NCBI RefSeq assembly: GCF_009696325.1 | Contig: NZ_VUME01000001.1 | Span: forward strand, 124,001 to 188,000 | Origin: Collinsella sp. WCA1-178-WT-3 (M1) | GTDB taxonomy: Bacteria > Actinomycetota > Coriobacteriia > Coriobacteriales > Coriobacteriaceae | Length of the DNA stretch: 64,000 nt | Reading direction: 5' to 3' | In this document: in pieces, positions 43,896 through 52,215 of the stretch | How positions within the stretch are numbered: position 1 is the stretch's first letter | Layout: the number at the start of each line of letters is the position of its first letter | Position numbers and translations under genes: made by a program | The notes under the pieces: generated by a model | Seen by the model: only the letters and a program-made list of their open reading frames with translations | Databases searched by the model: none | What the model was told of the DNA's origin: nothing

Positions 43896-43932
43896 GCGGC
43901 GGGCGGGTTGCGACAACCTTCCCGCCGCTTTT
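43896..43932 (+). terminator. Terminator after the DegV gene
   Basis: GCGGCGGGCGGGTTG, loop CGA, CAACCTTCCCGCCGC, then TTTTG. Confidence 0.85.
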
Positions 43933-44050
43933 GCATGGGGCCAAATAGGACAATCCAATTGACCGCTAAACCGTTTCGCCATCAAGCATATAGGCTAGAA
44001 TGACTCTGGCATTTATGTAGCTAAAACCAATGAGAGGCAAGGTAGCGGGA

Positions 44051-44869
44051 ATGGCTGAGATGAAGCTCGAGGGTATGGACGCTCGTCCTGAGGACTCCGC
44101 GTTTGCCCTGGGCCGCGTGCATTCGATCGAGACGATGGGAACGGTCGATGGACCCGGCATCCGCTTTGTGGTGTTTGTTCAGGGCTGCCCCATGCGCTGT
44201 GCGTATTGCCACAACCCCGATACCTGGTCGGTTAACGGCGGCACCATGGTGACCGTCGAGCACCTGATAGACGAGTTCCAGAGCAACCATGAGTTTTACC
44301 GCAGCGGTGGTATTACGGTATCCGGCGGCGAGCCGCTCCTGCAGCCTGAGTTCTTGGCCGACCTGTTCCGCGCAATGCACAACAACCCCGATGGTCGCGT
44401 ACATACCTGCTTGGATAGTTGCGGCTATGCGTTCGACCCCGCGCATCCCGAGAAGTTCGATGCCGTACTCAACGAGACCGATATGGTGCTGTTCGACATT
44501 AAACACGCCGATCCCGTCGAGCATAAAAAGCTGACCGGTTGCGATCCTGCGCGCATCCTGGCGTTTGGCGATGAGCTGGCGCGTCGCAGGATCAAGGTCG
44601 TTATCCGTCACGTGGTAGTACCGGGCATTACCGACACGGCAGAGGAGTGCGAGGCACTCGGTCGTCTGATTGCCCCGTGGCATAACGTGGTGGGCCTGGA
44701 AATGCTGCCGTATCACACGATGGGCGTCGTCAAGTATGAGCAGCTGGGGATTCCCTATAAGCTCGAGGGCGTTCCACAGATGGATACCGCGCGCATGCCC
44801 GAGCTGCGCAACGCCGTCATGACGGGCATGAAAAAGCGCCGCGCGGAACTCAAAAACGCTATCGGCTAG
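44051..44869 (+). CDS. pflA: Pyruvate formate-lyase activating enzyme (radical SAM)
   Basis: Installs the glycyl radical on PFL using S-adenosylmethionine and a 4Fe-4S cluster. The 272-residue protein has the cluster motif CPMRCAYCHNP (CxxxCxxC) and the SAM-binding GGITVSGGEPLLQPEF. Here its target should be Gly58 of the separate small subunit. ATG 44051 is chosen; ATG 44030 in the same frame is possible and neither has an ideal ribosome site. It lies beyond degV and has its own promoter, after a terminator. Confidence 0.92.
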   Translation: MAEMKLEGMDARPEDSAFALGRVHSIETMGTVDGPGIRFVVFVQGCPMRCAYCHNPDTWSVNGGTMVTVEHLIDEFQSNHEFYRSGGITVSGGEPLLQPEFLADLFRAMHNNPDGRVHTCLDSCGYAFDPAHPEKFDAVLNETDMVLFDIKHADPVEHKKLTGCDPARILAFGDELARRRIKVVIRHVVVPGITDTAEECEALGRLIAPWHNVVGLEMLPYHTMGVVKYEQLGIPYKLEGVPQMDTARMPELRNAVMTGMKKRRAELKNAIG

Positions 44870-44870
44870 G

Positions 44871-44940
44871 GGTAGCTCATTTGGGGCCGGTAGGGTGGAG
44901 AAGTAGCTAAAAGAGCCCCGTCCTAAAAAGACTGCTCTCT
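44871..44940. repeat. Degraded GGGACGGGGC-family palindrome, copy 3
   Basis: TAGCTCATTTGGG and TAGCTAAAAGAGCCCCGTCC resemble the two sides of the 13221-13344 repeat, but the arms no longer pair well. It abuts the pflA stop. Confidence 0.55.
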
Positions 44941-45057
44941 GGGTTGCGGTGAGATGTGCAACAGAATCGTGCCATTTGGATAAATACGCTTGTGGTTTCT
45001 TTAAAGACACCTTAAACGCTTCTGAATATCTTTGGAAAGAAATGCCTGCTCGGTATT

Positions 45058-46215
45058 ATGCTGCTCGTATATGAACGGGAGCAGCCAGGAGACCACGTGC
45101 GAAACGACGCATCGCGGGACGAGCATGTGCCGCAGCATAGCAGCAGATATGAGACGAAGGGCACGTCTTCGCGTGGCCTTGCCGACGCTCGCATCCGCGT
45201 GATGAAGATTGCCGCCATGGGGATGCTAACGTTGGCGGTTATTATCCTCGGAATTACCGCTAAAACCTACGCGTCGGAGCGAACGGCACACTCAGATGCG
45301 TCAACGGTACAGACGCAAAACAAAAAGGTCTCTAAATCTAAAGCCACCGCAAGTCAAACCCTGTCGACAGCGAGCCTCAAGACGAGGCTTTCGAAGGCGG
45401 ACTTTAACGATATTCCCTCAGGCGATACCGTGCAGACCTTCTCACTGGTTGATGACCAGATCCCCGTCCTGGAGGATGAGAGCCTCGCCGCGCTCCAAGA
45501 TACCCTTGATCAGGCCCAGGAATTGGGCGACGTGGGCGTGGTGTTTTACAATCTGTCGAGCGGCAAGGGCGTGACGTATAACGCGGACGCCGAGGTGTAC
45601 GGTGCGAGCAGCTACAAGGCGCTCTATGTACTCTACGTCTGCGAGTTACTGGTCGAGACAGGGCAAGTATCGCTCGATGATACTCTGGGCACCTATGGCG
45701 GCTACAGTATGGGTTGGCTGACGGTTCGCGACCTGATCGAGACCTCGGTCGTCAACTCGGATAACGACTCGTTTGTCGCGTTGCGTGCAACGTTTGATCA
45801 AGATGGCTACGAGGATTGGATTGCCGCACTCGGCGTCGAAGACGAGGTCGCACTCGATTCGATGAGCGATTTCCCAACCTACTGCCCGCGCACCTCGGTC
45901 AAGTTGTGGCGCGAGATGAGCGAGTATTTGAGCCGCGAGAGCGAGACGTCGCAATGGCTGTCGGGCCTTCTGGCCTCTACGACCCGGTCCTTTATCCGTG
46001 ACGGCATTGCGGACGACCATGCCATGGTGCGTAACAAAGCCGGTTGGATCAGCGAGGCAGGTTGCAATGCGACGTGCGATGCTGGCCTCATCGATGTCGA
46101 TGGCGACACCTACATTATGAGCATCATGACGTCGATGCCGTGGAGTGACCGTTCGAGTGAGGCCGTGGCCGCCATCGCCAAGGCGCTCTACGATACCCGC
46201 GCTGCGCTGGCCTAA
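45058..46215 (+). CDS. Membrane-anchored serine hydrolase, class A beta-lactamase-like
   Basis: A 385-residue protein with a polar N-terminus, one membrane helix (about 50-68) and an extracytoplasmic beta-lactamase-like domain. The class A motifs are present: SxxK as Ser184-Ser-Tyr-Lys187, SDN at 234-236 and a KAG triad (RNKAGW) near the C-terminus. Such proteins may be beta-lactamases, but many anchored Actinomycetota members act on the cell wall. The omega-loop Glu is not obvious, which weakens a resistance role. ATG 45058 is uncertain; ATG 45202 at the membrane helix is an alternative. Confidence 0.82.
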   Translation: MLLVYEREQPGDHVRNDASRDEHVPQHSSRYETKGTSSRGLADARIRVMKIAAMGMLTLAVIILGITAKTYASERTAHSDASTVQTQNKKVSKSKATASQTLSTASLKTRLSKADFNDIPSGDTVQTFSLVDDQIPVLEDESLAALQDTLDQAQELGDVGVVFYNLSSGKGVTYNADAEVYGASSYKALYVLYVCELLVETGQVSLDDTLGTYGGYSMGWLTVRDLIETSVVNSDNDSFVALRATFDQDGYEDWIAALGVEDEVALDSMSDFPTYCPRTSVKLWREMSEYLSRESETSQWLSGLLASTTRSFIRDGIADDHAMVRNKAGWISEAGCNATCDAGLIDVDGDTYIMSIMTSMPWSDRSSEAVAAIAKALYDTRAALA

Positions 46216-46294
46216 CGGCTTCGTATTGCGCGGTTGAGTCAAAATGCTGGTACCATACCGTGGATAAACAGTTTTCACAGGTTTGGGGGATGGT

Positions 46295-47032
46295 ATGCCT
46301 ACCATCGCAATCATCGGTGCACTCGAAAAAGAGGTTGCGCAGATTAAAGAAGAACTGAACGGCGCCCGTGTGTCGCAAGAGGCGGGCTTGAGCGTTGTAA
46401 GCGGCGAGCTCAACGGTCTGTCGGTGGTCGCCACGACCGCTGGCATGGGAACCGTAAACGCCGCTGGTGCAACACAGCATCTCATCAGCAGATATGCTCC
46501 GCAGGCCGTTGTGTTTTCGGGCATTGCGGGTGGCTTAAACTCCAAACTCCATATCAATGACGTGGTTATTGGCAAGTGCCTGCGCTATCTGGATACCGAC
46601 ACGGCGCTCATCGCCGAGTCGGCGCCGGAGCTTGAGGAGTTTGCCTCGACACCGGCTCTGGTTGACATCGCCACCACCGTGCTTGCCGAACATGGGTTTA
46701 TCGATGCTTACGCTTCTGATTCCGCTGCGGAGAAGGACCCTAAACAGTTCCTGGTTGGCACTATCGCTACAGGCGACCGCTTTGTAACGGGCGACGCCAT
46801 GCGCACCGCCGCCATCGAGGCGACGCATGCCGATTGCGTTGAGATGGAAGGTGCTGCGATTGCCCATATTGCAGCCAAGAACGGTGTCGATTGTCTGGTG
46901 CTGCGTGCTATCAGCGATAATTGTGACGAGGCATATGACGCGTTTTGCGAGCGAGAGTTCGATTTGGACGAGTACGCCCGCACCGCGAGCGGCATTACAC
47001 TCGATATCGTCCGCTGCATCGCCGCTGCGTAA
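46295..47032 (+). CDS. mtnN: 5'-methylthioadenosine/S-adenosylhomocysteine nucleosidase
   Basis: Cleaves MTA, SAH and 5'-deoxyadenosine; the last is made by radical SAM enzymes such as PflA. The 245-residue protein has IGALEKEVAQIK at the start, FSGIAGGLN, ATGDRFV and EMEGAAIAHIAA (catalytic Glu), and an RAISDNCDE Asp. ATG 46295 follows GGGGGATGGT. engB follows 42 bases later on the same strand. Confidence 0.93.
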   Translation: MPTIAIIGALEKEVAQIKEELNGARVSQEAGLSVVSGELNGLSVVATTAGMGTVNAAGATQHLISRYAPQAVVFSGIAGGLNSKLHINDVVIGKCLRYLDTDTALIAESAPELEEFASTPALVDIATTVLAEHGFIDAYASDSAAEKDPKQFLVGTIATGDRFVTGDAMRTAAIEATHADCVEMEGAAIAHIAAKNGVDCLVLRAISDNCDEAYDAFCEREFDLDEYARTASGITLDIVRCIAAA

Positions 47033-47074
47033 TCGTGCATCCCTATTGTAAGAACCTACGACCAAGGAGTATCC

Positions 47075-47665
47075 ATGGCCGATTCCATTAACTACCAGCT
47101 TGCCAAGTTCGTCGCCAGCTACGGCAAGGTTTCGCAGATCCCCGAGTCCACCTGTCCCGAGGTGAGCTTTGTGGGCCGCTCCAATGTGGGCAAGTCGTCC
47201 ATCATGAACAAGCTCTTTGGCCGCAAGAACCTGGTCAAGGTTTCGAGCACGCCGGGCAAGACGAGCAATATCAATTTCTTCGAGGCCGACGACGTGCACT
47301 TTGTGGACCTGCCGGGCTACGGTTTCGCCCGTCGTTCCAAGGCCGAGCGCGACCGCTGGGCCGAGCTCATCGGCGACTTCTTCGACTCCGATCGCAGCTT
47401 TAACCTGGTTGTGTCGCTGGTGGACATTCGCCATGACCCCAGCAAGCTCGACCATGACATGATCGACTACCTGCAGGGCAACGAGTTCAACTTTATCGTC
47501 TGCCTCACCAAGGCCGACAAGCTCAGCCGCACCCAGCAGGCACGCCAAGCGGCAGCCATCAAAAAGCAACTCAACGTCCCGGCCGAAAACGTAATCATCA
47601 CAAGCTCCCAGACCGGCACCGGCATCGACGAGCTCAAGCGCCGCATTGCCGAGGCCTGCCTCTAG
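47075..47665 (+). CDS. engB: Ribosome biogenesis GTPase EngB/YsxC
   Basis: A 196-residue GTPase needed for large ribosomal subunit assembly. GTP motifs: G1 GRSNVGKSS (34-42), G2/switch STPGKTSNINFF, G3 DLPGYGFA and G4 TKAD. ATG 47075 follows CCAAGGAG. It ends just before a lower-GC stretch that begins with a 19-bp palindrome. Confidence 0.95.
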   Translation: MADSINYQLAKFVASYGKVSQIPESTCPEVSFVGRSNVGKSSIMNKLFGRKNLVKVSSTPGKTSNINFFEADDVHFVDLPGYGFARRSKAERDRWAELIGDFFDSDRSFNLVVSLVDIRHDPSKLDHDMIDYLQGNEFNFIVCLTKADKLSRTQQARQAAAIKKQLNVPAENVIITSSQTGTGIDELKRRIAEACL

Positions 47666-47701
47666 TAGGGGCTCTTGGCAGACAATAGTTTGCATCTATC
47701 T

Positions 47702-47748
47702 ATATCACCCCAGTGATAGTTGTTGGTACACTATCACTGGGGTGATAT
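47702..47748 (+). promoter_or_regulatory. 19-bp perfect palindrome before the DUF3990 gene
   Basis: ATATCACCCCAGTGATAGT (47702-47720), nine-base spacer, exact complement (47730-47748), then TTTTATT. It can serve as the engB terminator and as a regulator site for the pair of genes that follows, whose second product has an HTH domain. CGGAGG lies just after it. Confidence 0.65.
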
Positions 47749-47766
47749 TTTTATTCGGAGGTCGAT

Positions 47767-48450
47767 ATGGAGCTTTGGCACGGGTCGGAGGTTGTTGTCG
47801 AACGTCCGTCGTTGGATAAATGCAGACAATTCAATGACTATGGGCGCGGGTTTTATTGCGCGTCACATGAGGAAATGGCGATGGAATGGGCATGCCGGAC
47901 CGAGTCTGATGGCGTTGTCAATCGATATGAGCTTGATTTAGATGGCCTTTCGGTCTTGGATTTGGAGTCTGGGGAGTTTTCAATCCTCAATTGGCTTGCA
48001 ATTCTGGCGAATAACAGAGAGTTCAATGTTTCGACGCCATTGGCGCGTGAAGGGCTTCGCTATCTACTTGATAACTGCTTAATTGATACATCTCCTTATG
48101 ACGTTATTCGAGGCTATCGTGCTGACGACTCCTATTTTTCGTTTGCAAGACAGTTTGTCAGCGGCATGATATCGCTCAGACAGCTGCAACGTATCATGTG
48201 CTTGGGCGATTTGGGTATCCAATATGCCCTTATGAGCGAGTGCGCATTTTCGATGATTAGATTCTGCGATTGGAAGCGGGCTTCGGGGTCTGAGTTTTAT
48301 CCCAAGCGTTTTGAGCGAGAGCAGAATGCACGACGCAAATACTTGGATACGGTCAATGGGTTCGATTCCGAAGGCATCGACATTAGGGATTTAATGGCAG
48401 GGAGGGTTGATTTAAATGATCCAAGAGTTAACAGATCGTGGACTGAGTAG
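47767..48450 (+). CDS. DUF3990 protein, probable ADP-ribosyltransferase-like toxin
   Basis: A 227-residue protein matching DUF3990: LWHGSEVVVERPSL at the start, DYGRGFYCASHEEMAMEWACR (given here as residues 24-44), VNRYELDLDGLSVL, NWLAIL-NNREF, and YDVIRGYRADDSYFSFA. This family is placed in the ADP-ribosyltransferase fold; His5 and Tyr30 would be the NAD-binding pair. It overlaps by 35 bases a gene for an HTH protein, an arrangement like toxin-antitoxin modules. Base composition is lower in GC than the neighbours, with many TTA/ATA-type codons, suggesting transfer. CGGAGG precedes ATG 47767. Confidence 0.8.
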   Translation: MELWHGSEVVVERPSLDKCRQFNDYGRGFYCASHEEMAMEWACRTESDGVVNRYELDLDGLSVLDLESGEFSILNWLAILANNREFNVSTPLAREGLRYLLDNCLIDTSPYDVIRGYRADDSYFSFARQFVSGMISLRQLQRIMCLGDLGIQYALMSECAFSMIRFCDWKRASGSEFYPKRFEREQNARRKYLDTVNGFDSEGIDIRDLMAGRVDLNDPRVNRSWTE

Positions 48451-49114
48451 GACATATCCCGTCTACTACCTCGAGGACGCAATGAACAACCTCGGCGACT
48501 GCTTCGACTATGCCGTCAATGACTATGGAGCAGAAGGATCTGAAGTTGCTGAACTCTTTTGCCTGAGCGGGGTTGCTCGCGAGTTTGAACGCGGCAACGC
48601 ATGGGTCGTGTCGGGAAAATCGGGTGTTGAGCTGTTCGCGCTTATCGCTGAAAGGTCGGGCTATCAAAACAGGTCTATACCGGACTGCACCTATCGATTT
48701 GAGAAGACGCCGGAATATTGGGCGGGCTGGATGCTGGCATACCTGCAGTGGCGCCTAGGAGAGTCTTTCGAAGATTTGCTGCATGTCGTTCCATTTGATG
48801 TGCTGCGCAGTCTGTATTACCCCTGGCACGAAGCCTCGGAGGAACGAGTGGTCCGCCTCGTCTGCGATATGGCGAAAAAAGCGTCCAGGCAAACCAAACT
48901 TGCGTTAGCAAGAAAGAAGCTTAAGAAAACCCAACAAGACCTAGCATACGAATCGGGTGTGTCACTCCGCTCAATCCAAATGTACGAGCAGCGCCAGAGA
49001 AACATCAATGAAGCTTCGGTAACAAGCGTAAGAGCCATAGCAAAAGCCCTCCACTGCAACATCGAAGACCTTCTAGAACCAGTCTTCGAATACAAGGAAC
49101 CCAGTGCGGCGTAA
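48416..49114 (+). CDS. HTH (XRE/Cro-like) protein paired with DUF3990, putative antitoxin
   Basis: A 232-residue protein. Residues 1-150 match no family I know and contain many acidic residues and Trp/Tyr (YWAGWMLAYLQWRLG). Residues 155-218 are an XRE helix-turn-helix (LARKKLKKTQQDLAYESGVS then LRSIQMYEQRQRNINEA). The gene starts inside the DUF3990 gene, with GGGAGGG upstream of ATG 48416. I infer that the N-terminal part binds and neutralises the partner and the HTH binds the palindrome at 47702-47748; neither is shown. Confidence 0.75.
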   Translation: MIQELTDRGLSRTYPVYYLEDAMNNLGDCFDYAVNDYGAEGSEVAELFCLSGVAREFERGNAWVVSGKSGVELFALIAERSGYQNRSIPDCTYRFEKTPEYWAGWMLAYLQWRLGESFEDLLHVVPFDVLRSLYYPWHEASEERVVRLVCDMAKKASRQTKLALARKKLKKTQQDLAYESGVSLRSIQMYEQRQRNINEASVTSVRAIAKALHCNIEDLLEPVFEYKEPSAA

Positions 49115-49257
49115 ACCAAGCACATAGTCGAAGCCTGTCACTAGTAAGTGCTCCAGCCTAGCAAGAGCCCCTATCAATAAAGGGCCATAATTTCAGCCCG
49201 ACGCCCCTTCAAAGCGTGGGTCCCTATAGACATCGCTAGCCACGTTGCCATAGGGCC

Positions 49258-49300
49258 ACCCGGGGGCATCCCCTTAAAAACATTCCGCAGCACGAGGCCC
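49258..49300 (-). repeat. Half copy of the GTCCTC/TGCGGA hairpin family
   Basis: On the minus strand CTGCGGAATGTTTTTAAGGG matches the 3' core plus an outer arm, but no GTCCTC partner follows. It lies 70 bases from the complete copy at 49370-49486 in the gap between the HTH gene and thrB. Confidence 0.55.
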
Positions 49301-49369
49301 GCTTATCCGCAGCTCCGAAGGAGCGCAATATTAAATCAGCGAATGCGATTATCCTGTCGAGGTCGCGTA

Positions 49370-49486
49370 GGTCTCCTTGGGGCTTCCCCTGAAAACAATC
49401 CGCAGATCGAATTGCCCCGTCGCGCGAAGCGCACGACGGGGCAATTCATGATCGAGGACGTTTTCAGGGGAAGCCCCAAGGAGACC
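49370..49486 (-). ncRNA. GTCCTC/TGCGGA hairpin family, copy 5 (27-bp outer helix)
   Basis: Perfect 27-base outer arms (49370-49396 and 49460-49486) enclose, on the minus strand, AACGTCCTC, a GATC/GATC helix, a 14-bp stem (GAATTGCCCCGTCG and complement) with a GCG-rich tip, and TGCGGATTGTT. It lies directly 3' of thrB. The gap 49115-49509 contains this and a half copy, no gene. Confidence 0.7.
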
Positions 49487-49509
49487 GGTGAGAGCAATGA
49501 GACAGGGCG

Positions 49510-50391
49510 CTACAGGTACTCGATTTGAGCGCCCTCGGTGTCGCACGTCAGAATGTGCGTCTCACACTTGGGGAACTGCTCACGCAGCTTGACCTGCAGG
49601 AATTTTGCCACGATGGTGTCGTCGGTCACAGCCATAAGGGTAGAGCCCGAACCGCTGATCCAGATGGTCTTGGCGCCGCCGTTAAGGCAGGTGTCGCGCA
49701 CAGCGTTGTAGTCGGGAATCAGGCGACGACGATAGGGCTCCTGGATGCGGTCGTCATTGGCGGCGGCAATCAGGTCGAGGTCGCCGGCCTCCAGGCCTCG
49801 TGTCATGCCGGCGATACGGCCCATTTGCCATACGGCGGTGGAGAGCGGAATCTCCTGCGGCACGACCTTGCGCGCCTCGCTCGTGTGAACCTCGTAGGGC
49901 GGAATCACGGTAATAAAACGCAAGCGATCGCTCACCTCGTAGCGCAGGCACTGGGGGAGCGAATCGGTCGGCGTAAAGGAGCAGACGGCGCCGCCCAGGA
50001 TGGCGGGAGCGACGTTATCGGGATGGCCCTCGACCTCGGTGGCAATGCGGACGAGCTCAGCGCGGTCGACGGTGTGGCCTGTCAGTGCGGCGGCGGCCAT
50101 AATGCCAGCGACGACGCAAGTGGAGCTGGAACCCAGGCCGCGAGCGACGGGTACATCGGTTTGAATGTCGATGGCAACGGGAAAGGCCGGCTCGCCCCAT
50201 GCGGCCAGCGCATCGACAAAGCTGACGTAGACCAGGTTGTTCTCGTTTTGGAACTCCTCGGGGCAGCCCGTGATGGTGAGCTTGTCAGCGCGCTCAAAGG
50301 TGAAGTGCGAGTAGAGGCTGACGGCCATGCCGAGGGTGTCGTAGCCGATGCCTAGGTTGGCGCTGGTTGCTGGGACGGTGATTTTGATCAT
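49510..50391 (-). CDS. thrB: Homoserine kinase
   Basis: Phosphorylates homoserine in threonine synthesis. The 293-residue GHMP kinase has PATSANLGIGYDTLG at the start, the ATP loop PVARGLGSSST (residues 80-90), EGHPDNVAPAILGG and ISGSGSTLMA. Upstream on the same strand is thrC, but a terminator and a 22-bp-arm palindrome lie between the two, so separate transcription is possible. AGGAGGACC-type sequence precedes ATG 50391. Confidence 0.94.
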   Translation of the reverse strand: MIKITVPATSANLGIGYDTLGMAVSLYSHFTFERADKLTITGCPEEFQNENNLVYVSFVDALAAWGEPAFPVAIDIQTDVPVARGLGSSSTCVVAGIMAAAALTGHTVDRAELVRIATEVEGHPDNVAPAILGGAVCSFTPTDSLPQCLRYEVSDRLRFITVIPPYEVHTSEARKVVPQEIPLSTAVWQMGRIAGMTRGLEAGDLDLIAAANDDRIQEPYRRRLIPDYNAVRDTCLNGGAKTIWISGSGSTLMAVTDDTIVAKFLQVKLREQFPKCETHILTCDTEGAQIEYL

Positions 50392-50404
50392 GTGGGTCCT
50401 CCTG

Positions 50405-50516
50405 GCGTGCCTGGCTGTTTAGTTCGCTGCTCGGGCAGTCCTGCGCAAGACGGAAAGCACATTAAGTGCTTTCCTTTGCGTGCGGAACTCGCGACGAACT
50501 AAACAGCCAGGCACGC
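50405..50516 (-). repeat. Palindromic element between thrC and thrB, possibly a distant GTCCTC/TGCGGA member
   Basis: Perfect 22-base outer arms (50405-50426, 50495-50516) and an inner hairpin GGAAAGCAC-ATTAA-GTGCTTTCC. Between them GTCCTG and TGCGGAAC face each other, like the core of the hairpin family, but the AAC/GTT flank is missing. Confidence 0.55.
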
Positions 50517-50550
50517 TGTGGGCGTTCGTCATCATCCCGGGGGTTATCTG

Positions 50551-50583
50551 ATAAAAGAAGGCGCGCCGGCTTTCGCCGGCGCC
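50551..50583 (-). terminator. Terminator of thrC
   Basis: On the minus strand GGCGCCGGC-GAAA-GCCGGCGCGCC followed by TTCTTTTAT, 12 bases after the thrC stop. Confidence 0.85.
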
Positions 50584-50594
50584 TAATGAGGGGT

Positions 50595-52112
50595 TTAGTT
50601 GGTAGACATCTTTTTTGCTGCAGACTCGACGTAGCTTGCCATCTCATCGACGTCGCAGACGTCTTCGAAGCGGACAGGTTTGGACTCGAGCTCGGCGAGC
50701 TGTGCCGGTGCGGCCGTATTGGTGGCCTGCTCGAGCACGCGCATGGCCTCAAAGTCGTCCTCGGGAACGTTGAGACCCAGAGCGTCGCAGCAGGCACGCG
50801 GGAACTTGTAGGGGCTGGCGGTCGAAAGCAGCACACGGGCCTTGGCGCCCTCGGCGGGAGCGACCTTTTCAAAGACGTGATAGCCGCAAGCGGTGTGCGG
50901 GTCGATCACGTAGCCGTTCGCATCCCAGCAGCTCTTGATGGCAGCGCGCACCTCGTCCTCGCTGGCCCAGCCGCAGCCAAAGACGCTCTGAATCTTTGCC
51001 AGCAGGTCGGCGGGAACCTCATAGTGACCAGTCTTTGCCAGCAGCTCCATAAGGCCGGCAACAAGCTCGCAGTCGCCATCGGACAGGAAGTAGAGCATGC
51101 GTTCCAGGTTGGAGCTGATGAGGATGTCCATCGACGGCGAGATGGTCGTGAAGAACGGACGGTTGCGGTCGTAGACGCCGGTGGTCAGGAAGTCAGCCAG
51201 CACGTTGTTCTTGTCGCTCGCGACAATGAGCTTGGCGACGGGCAAACCCATGCGCTTGGCATAGTAGCCGGCCAGGATATCGCCAAAGTTGCCGGTCGGT
51301 ACGCAGAACTCCACGGCGTCGCCGGCCTCGATGGCGCCGGCGCGCAACAGCTGCGCATAGGCGGCAAAGTAGTAGACGACCTGCGGCACCAGACGGCCGA
51401 CGTTGATGGAGTTGGCACTCGAGAGCACCGTTCCGGCGGCCTCCAAGCGCTCGGCAAGCTCCTTATCGGCAAAGATGCGCTTGACGGCACTCTGGGCATC
51501 GTCGAAGTTGCCGCGAATGCCGCAGACGGCGACGTTATCGCCTTCCTGTGTGGACATCTGCAGATTCTGCACGCGGCTGACTTTGCCTTCGGGATAAAAG
51601 ACGGTGATGCCCGTGCCCGGAGCGTCGGCAAAACCGGCGAGTGCGGCCTTGCCGGTGTCGCCCGACGTGGCGGTGACGATCATGATGCGCTCGGCGCCGC
51701 CGTCCTTGGCGGAAGTGCGGGCCATGAGGCGGGGGAGCATCTGCAGGGCGACGTCCTTAAAGGCACTCGTGGGGCCGCCAAAGAGCTCCATCACATAGGT
51801 CTGAGGGGCGTCAGCGCCCGGCGCAGCGTCGAGTTTGACGAGCGGCGTAACCTCTTCACTCGCGAACGTGCCGCGATATGCCTCATTCACACAGGCCGAA
51901 ATTTCTTCGCCCGTGTAATCATTCAGTAACATTCCCAACACATCTTGAGCGATTTCAAAGTACGATTTATCTGCAAGCGAGCTGATATCGACCTGCTGGG
52001 TGCCGAGCTCGTCCGAGACAAACAAACCCCCGTCGGGAGCGATGCCGGTGCGGATTGCCACCTTACTTGAGCACGATAAAGTGCGTCCTCGTGTACTATG
52101 ATAAGTTCCCAT
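50595..52112 (-). CDS. thrC: Threonine synthase
   Basis: PLP enzyme converting O-phosphohomoserine to threonine. The 505-residue protein is the long bacterial class, with the PLP Lys in FGGPTSAFKDVALQ, the phosphate loop TSGDTGKAALAGF and PTGNFGDILAGYYAK. ATG 52112 has GAGGAG upstream; the earlier in-frame start at 52157 lacks one. It diverges from lysC, 103 bases apart. Confidence 0.94.
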   Translation of the reverse strand: MGTYHSTRGRTLSCSSKVAIRTGIAPDGGLFVSDELGTQQVDISSLADKSYFEIAQDVLGMLLNDYTGEEISACVNEAYRGTFASEEVTPLVKLDAAPGADAPQTYVMELFGGPTSAFKDVALQMLPRLMARTSAKDGGAERIMIVTATSGDTGKAALAGFADAPGTGITVFYPEGKVSRVQNLQMSTQEGDNVAVCGIRGNFDDAQSAVKRIFADKELAERLEAAGTVLSSANSINVGRLVPQVVYYFAAYAQLLRAGAIEAGDAVEFCVPTGNFGDILAGYYAKRMGLPVAKLIVASDKNNVLADFLTTGVYDRNRPFFTTISPSMDILISSNLERMLYFLSDGDCELVAGLMELLAKTGHYEVPADLLAKIQSVFGCGWASEDEVRAAIKSCWDANGYVIDPHTACGYHVFEKVAPAEGAKARVLLSTASPYKFPRACCDALGLNVPEDDFEAMRVLEQATNTAAPAQLAELESKPVRFEDVCDVDEMASYVESAAKKMSTN

Positions 52113-52215
52113 ATAACACTGCTCCTCGGATGCCTTGGTCCCAATCGGTGAAACCATGGTATCAGAGCGCGCAAAATAGGTTCGCAGAGGCTTTTAGAAA
52201 GGTAACCTCCAGCCC

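Noticed and set aside
45058-46215. Antibiotic-resistance beta-lactamase
   Set aside because: The omega-loop Glu of class A enzymes is not evident and the protein is membrane-anchored, so a resistance role is not supported.
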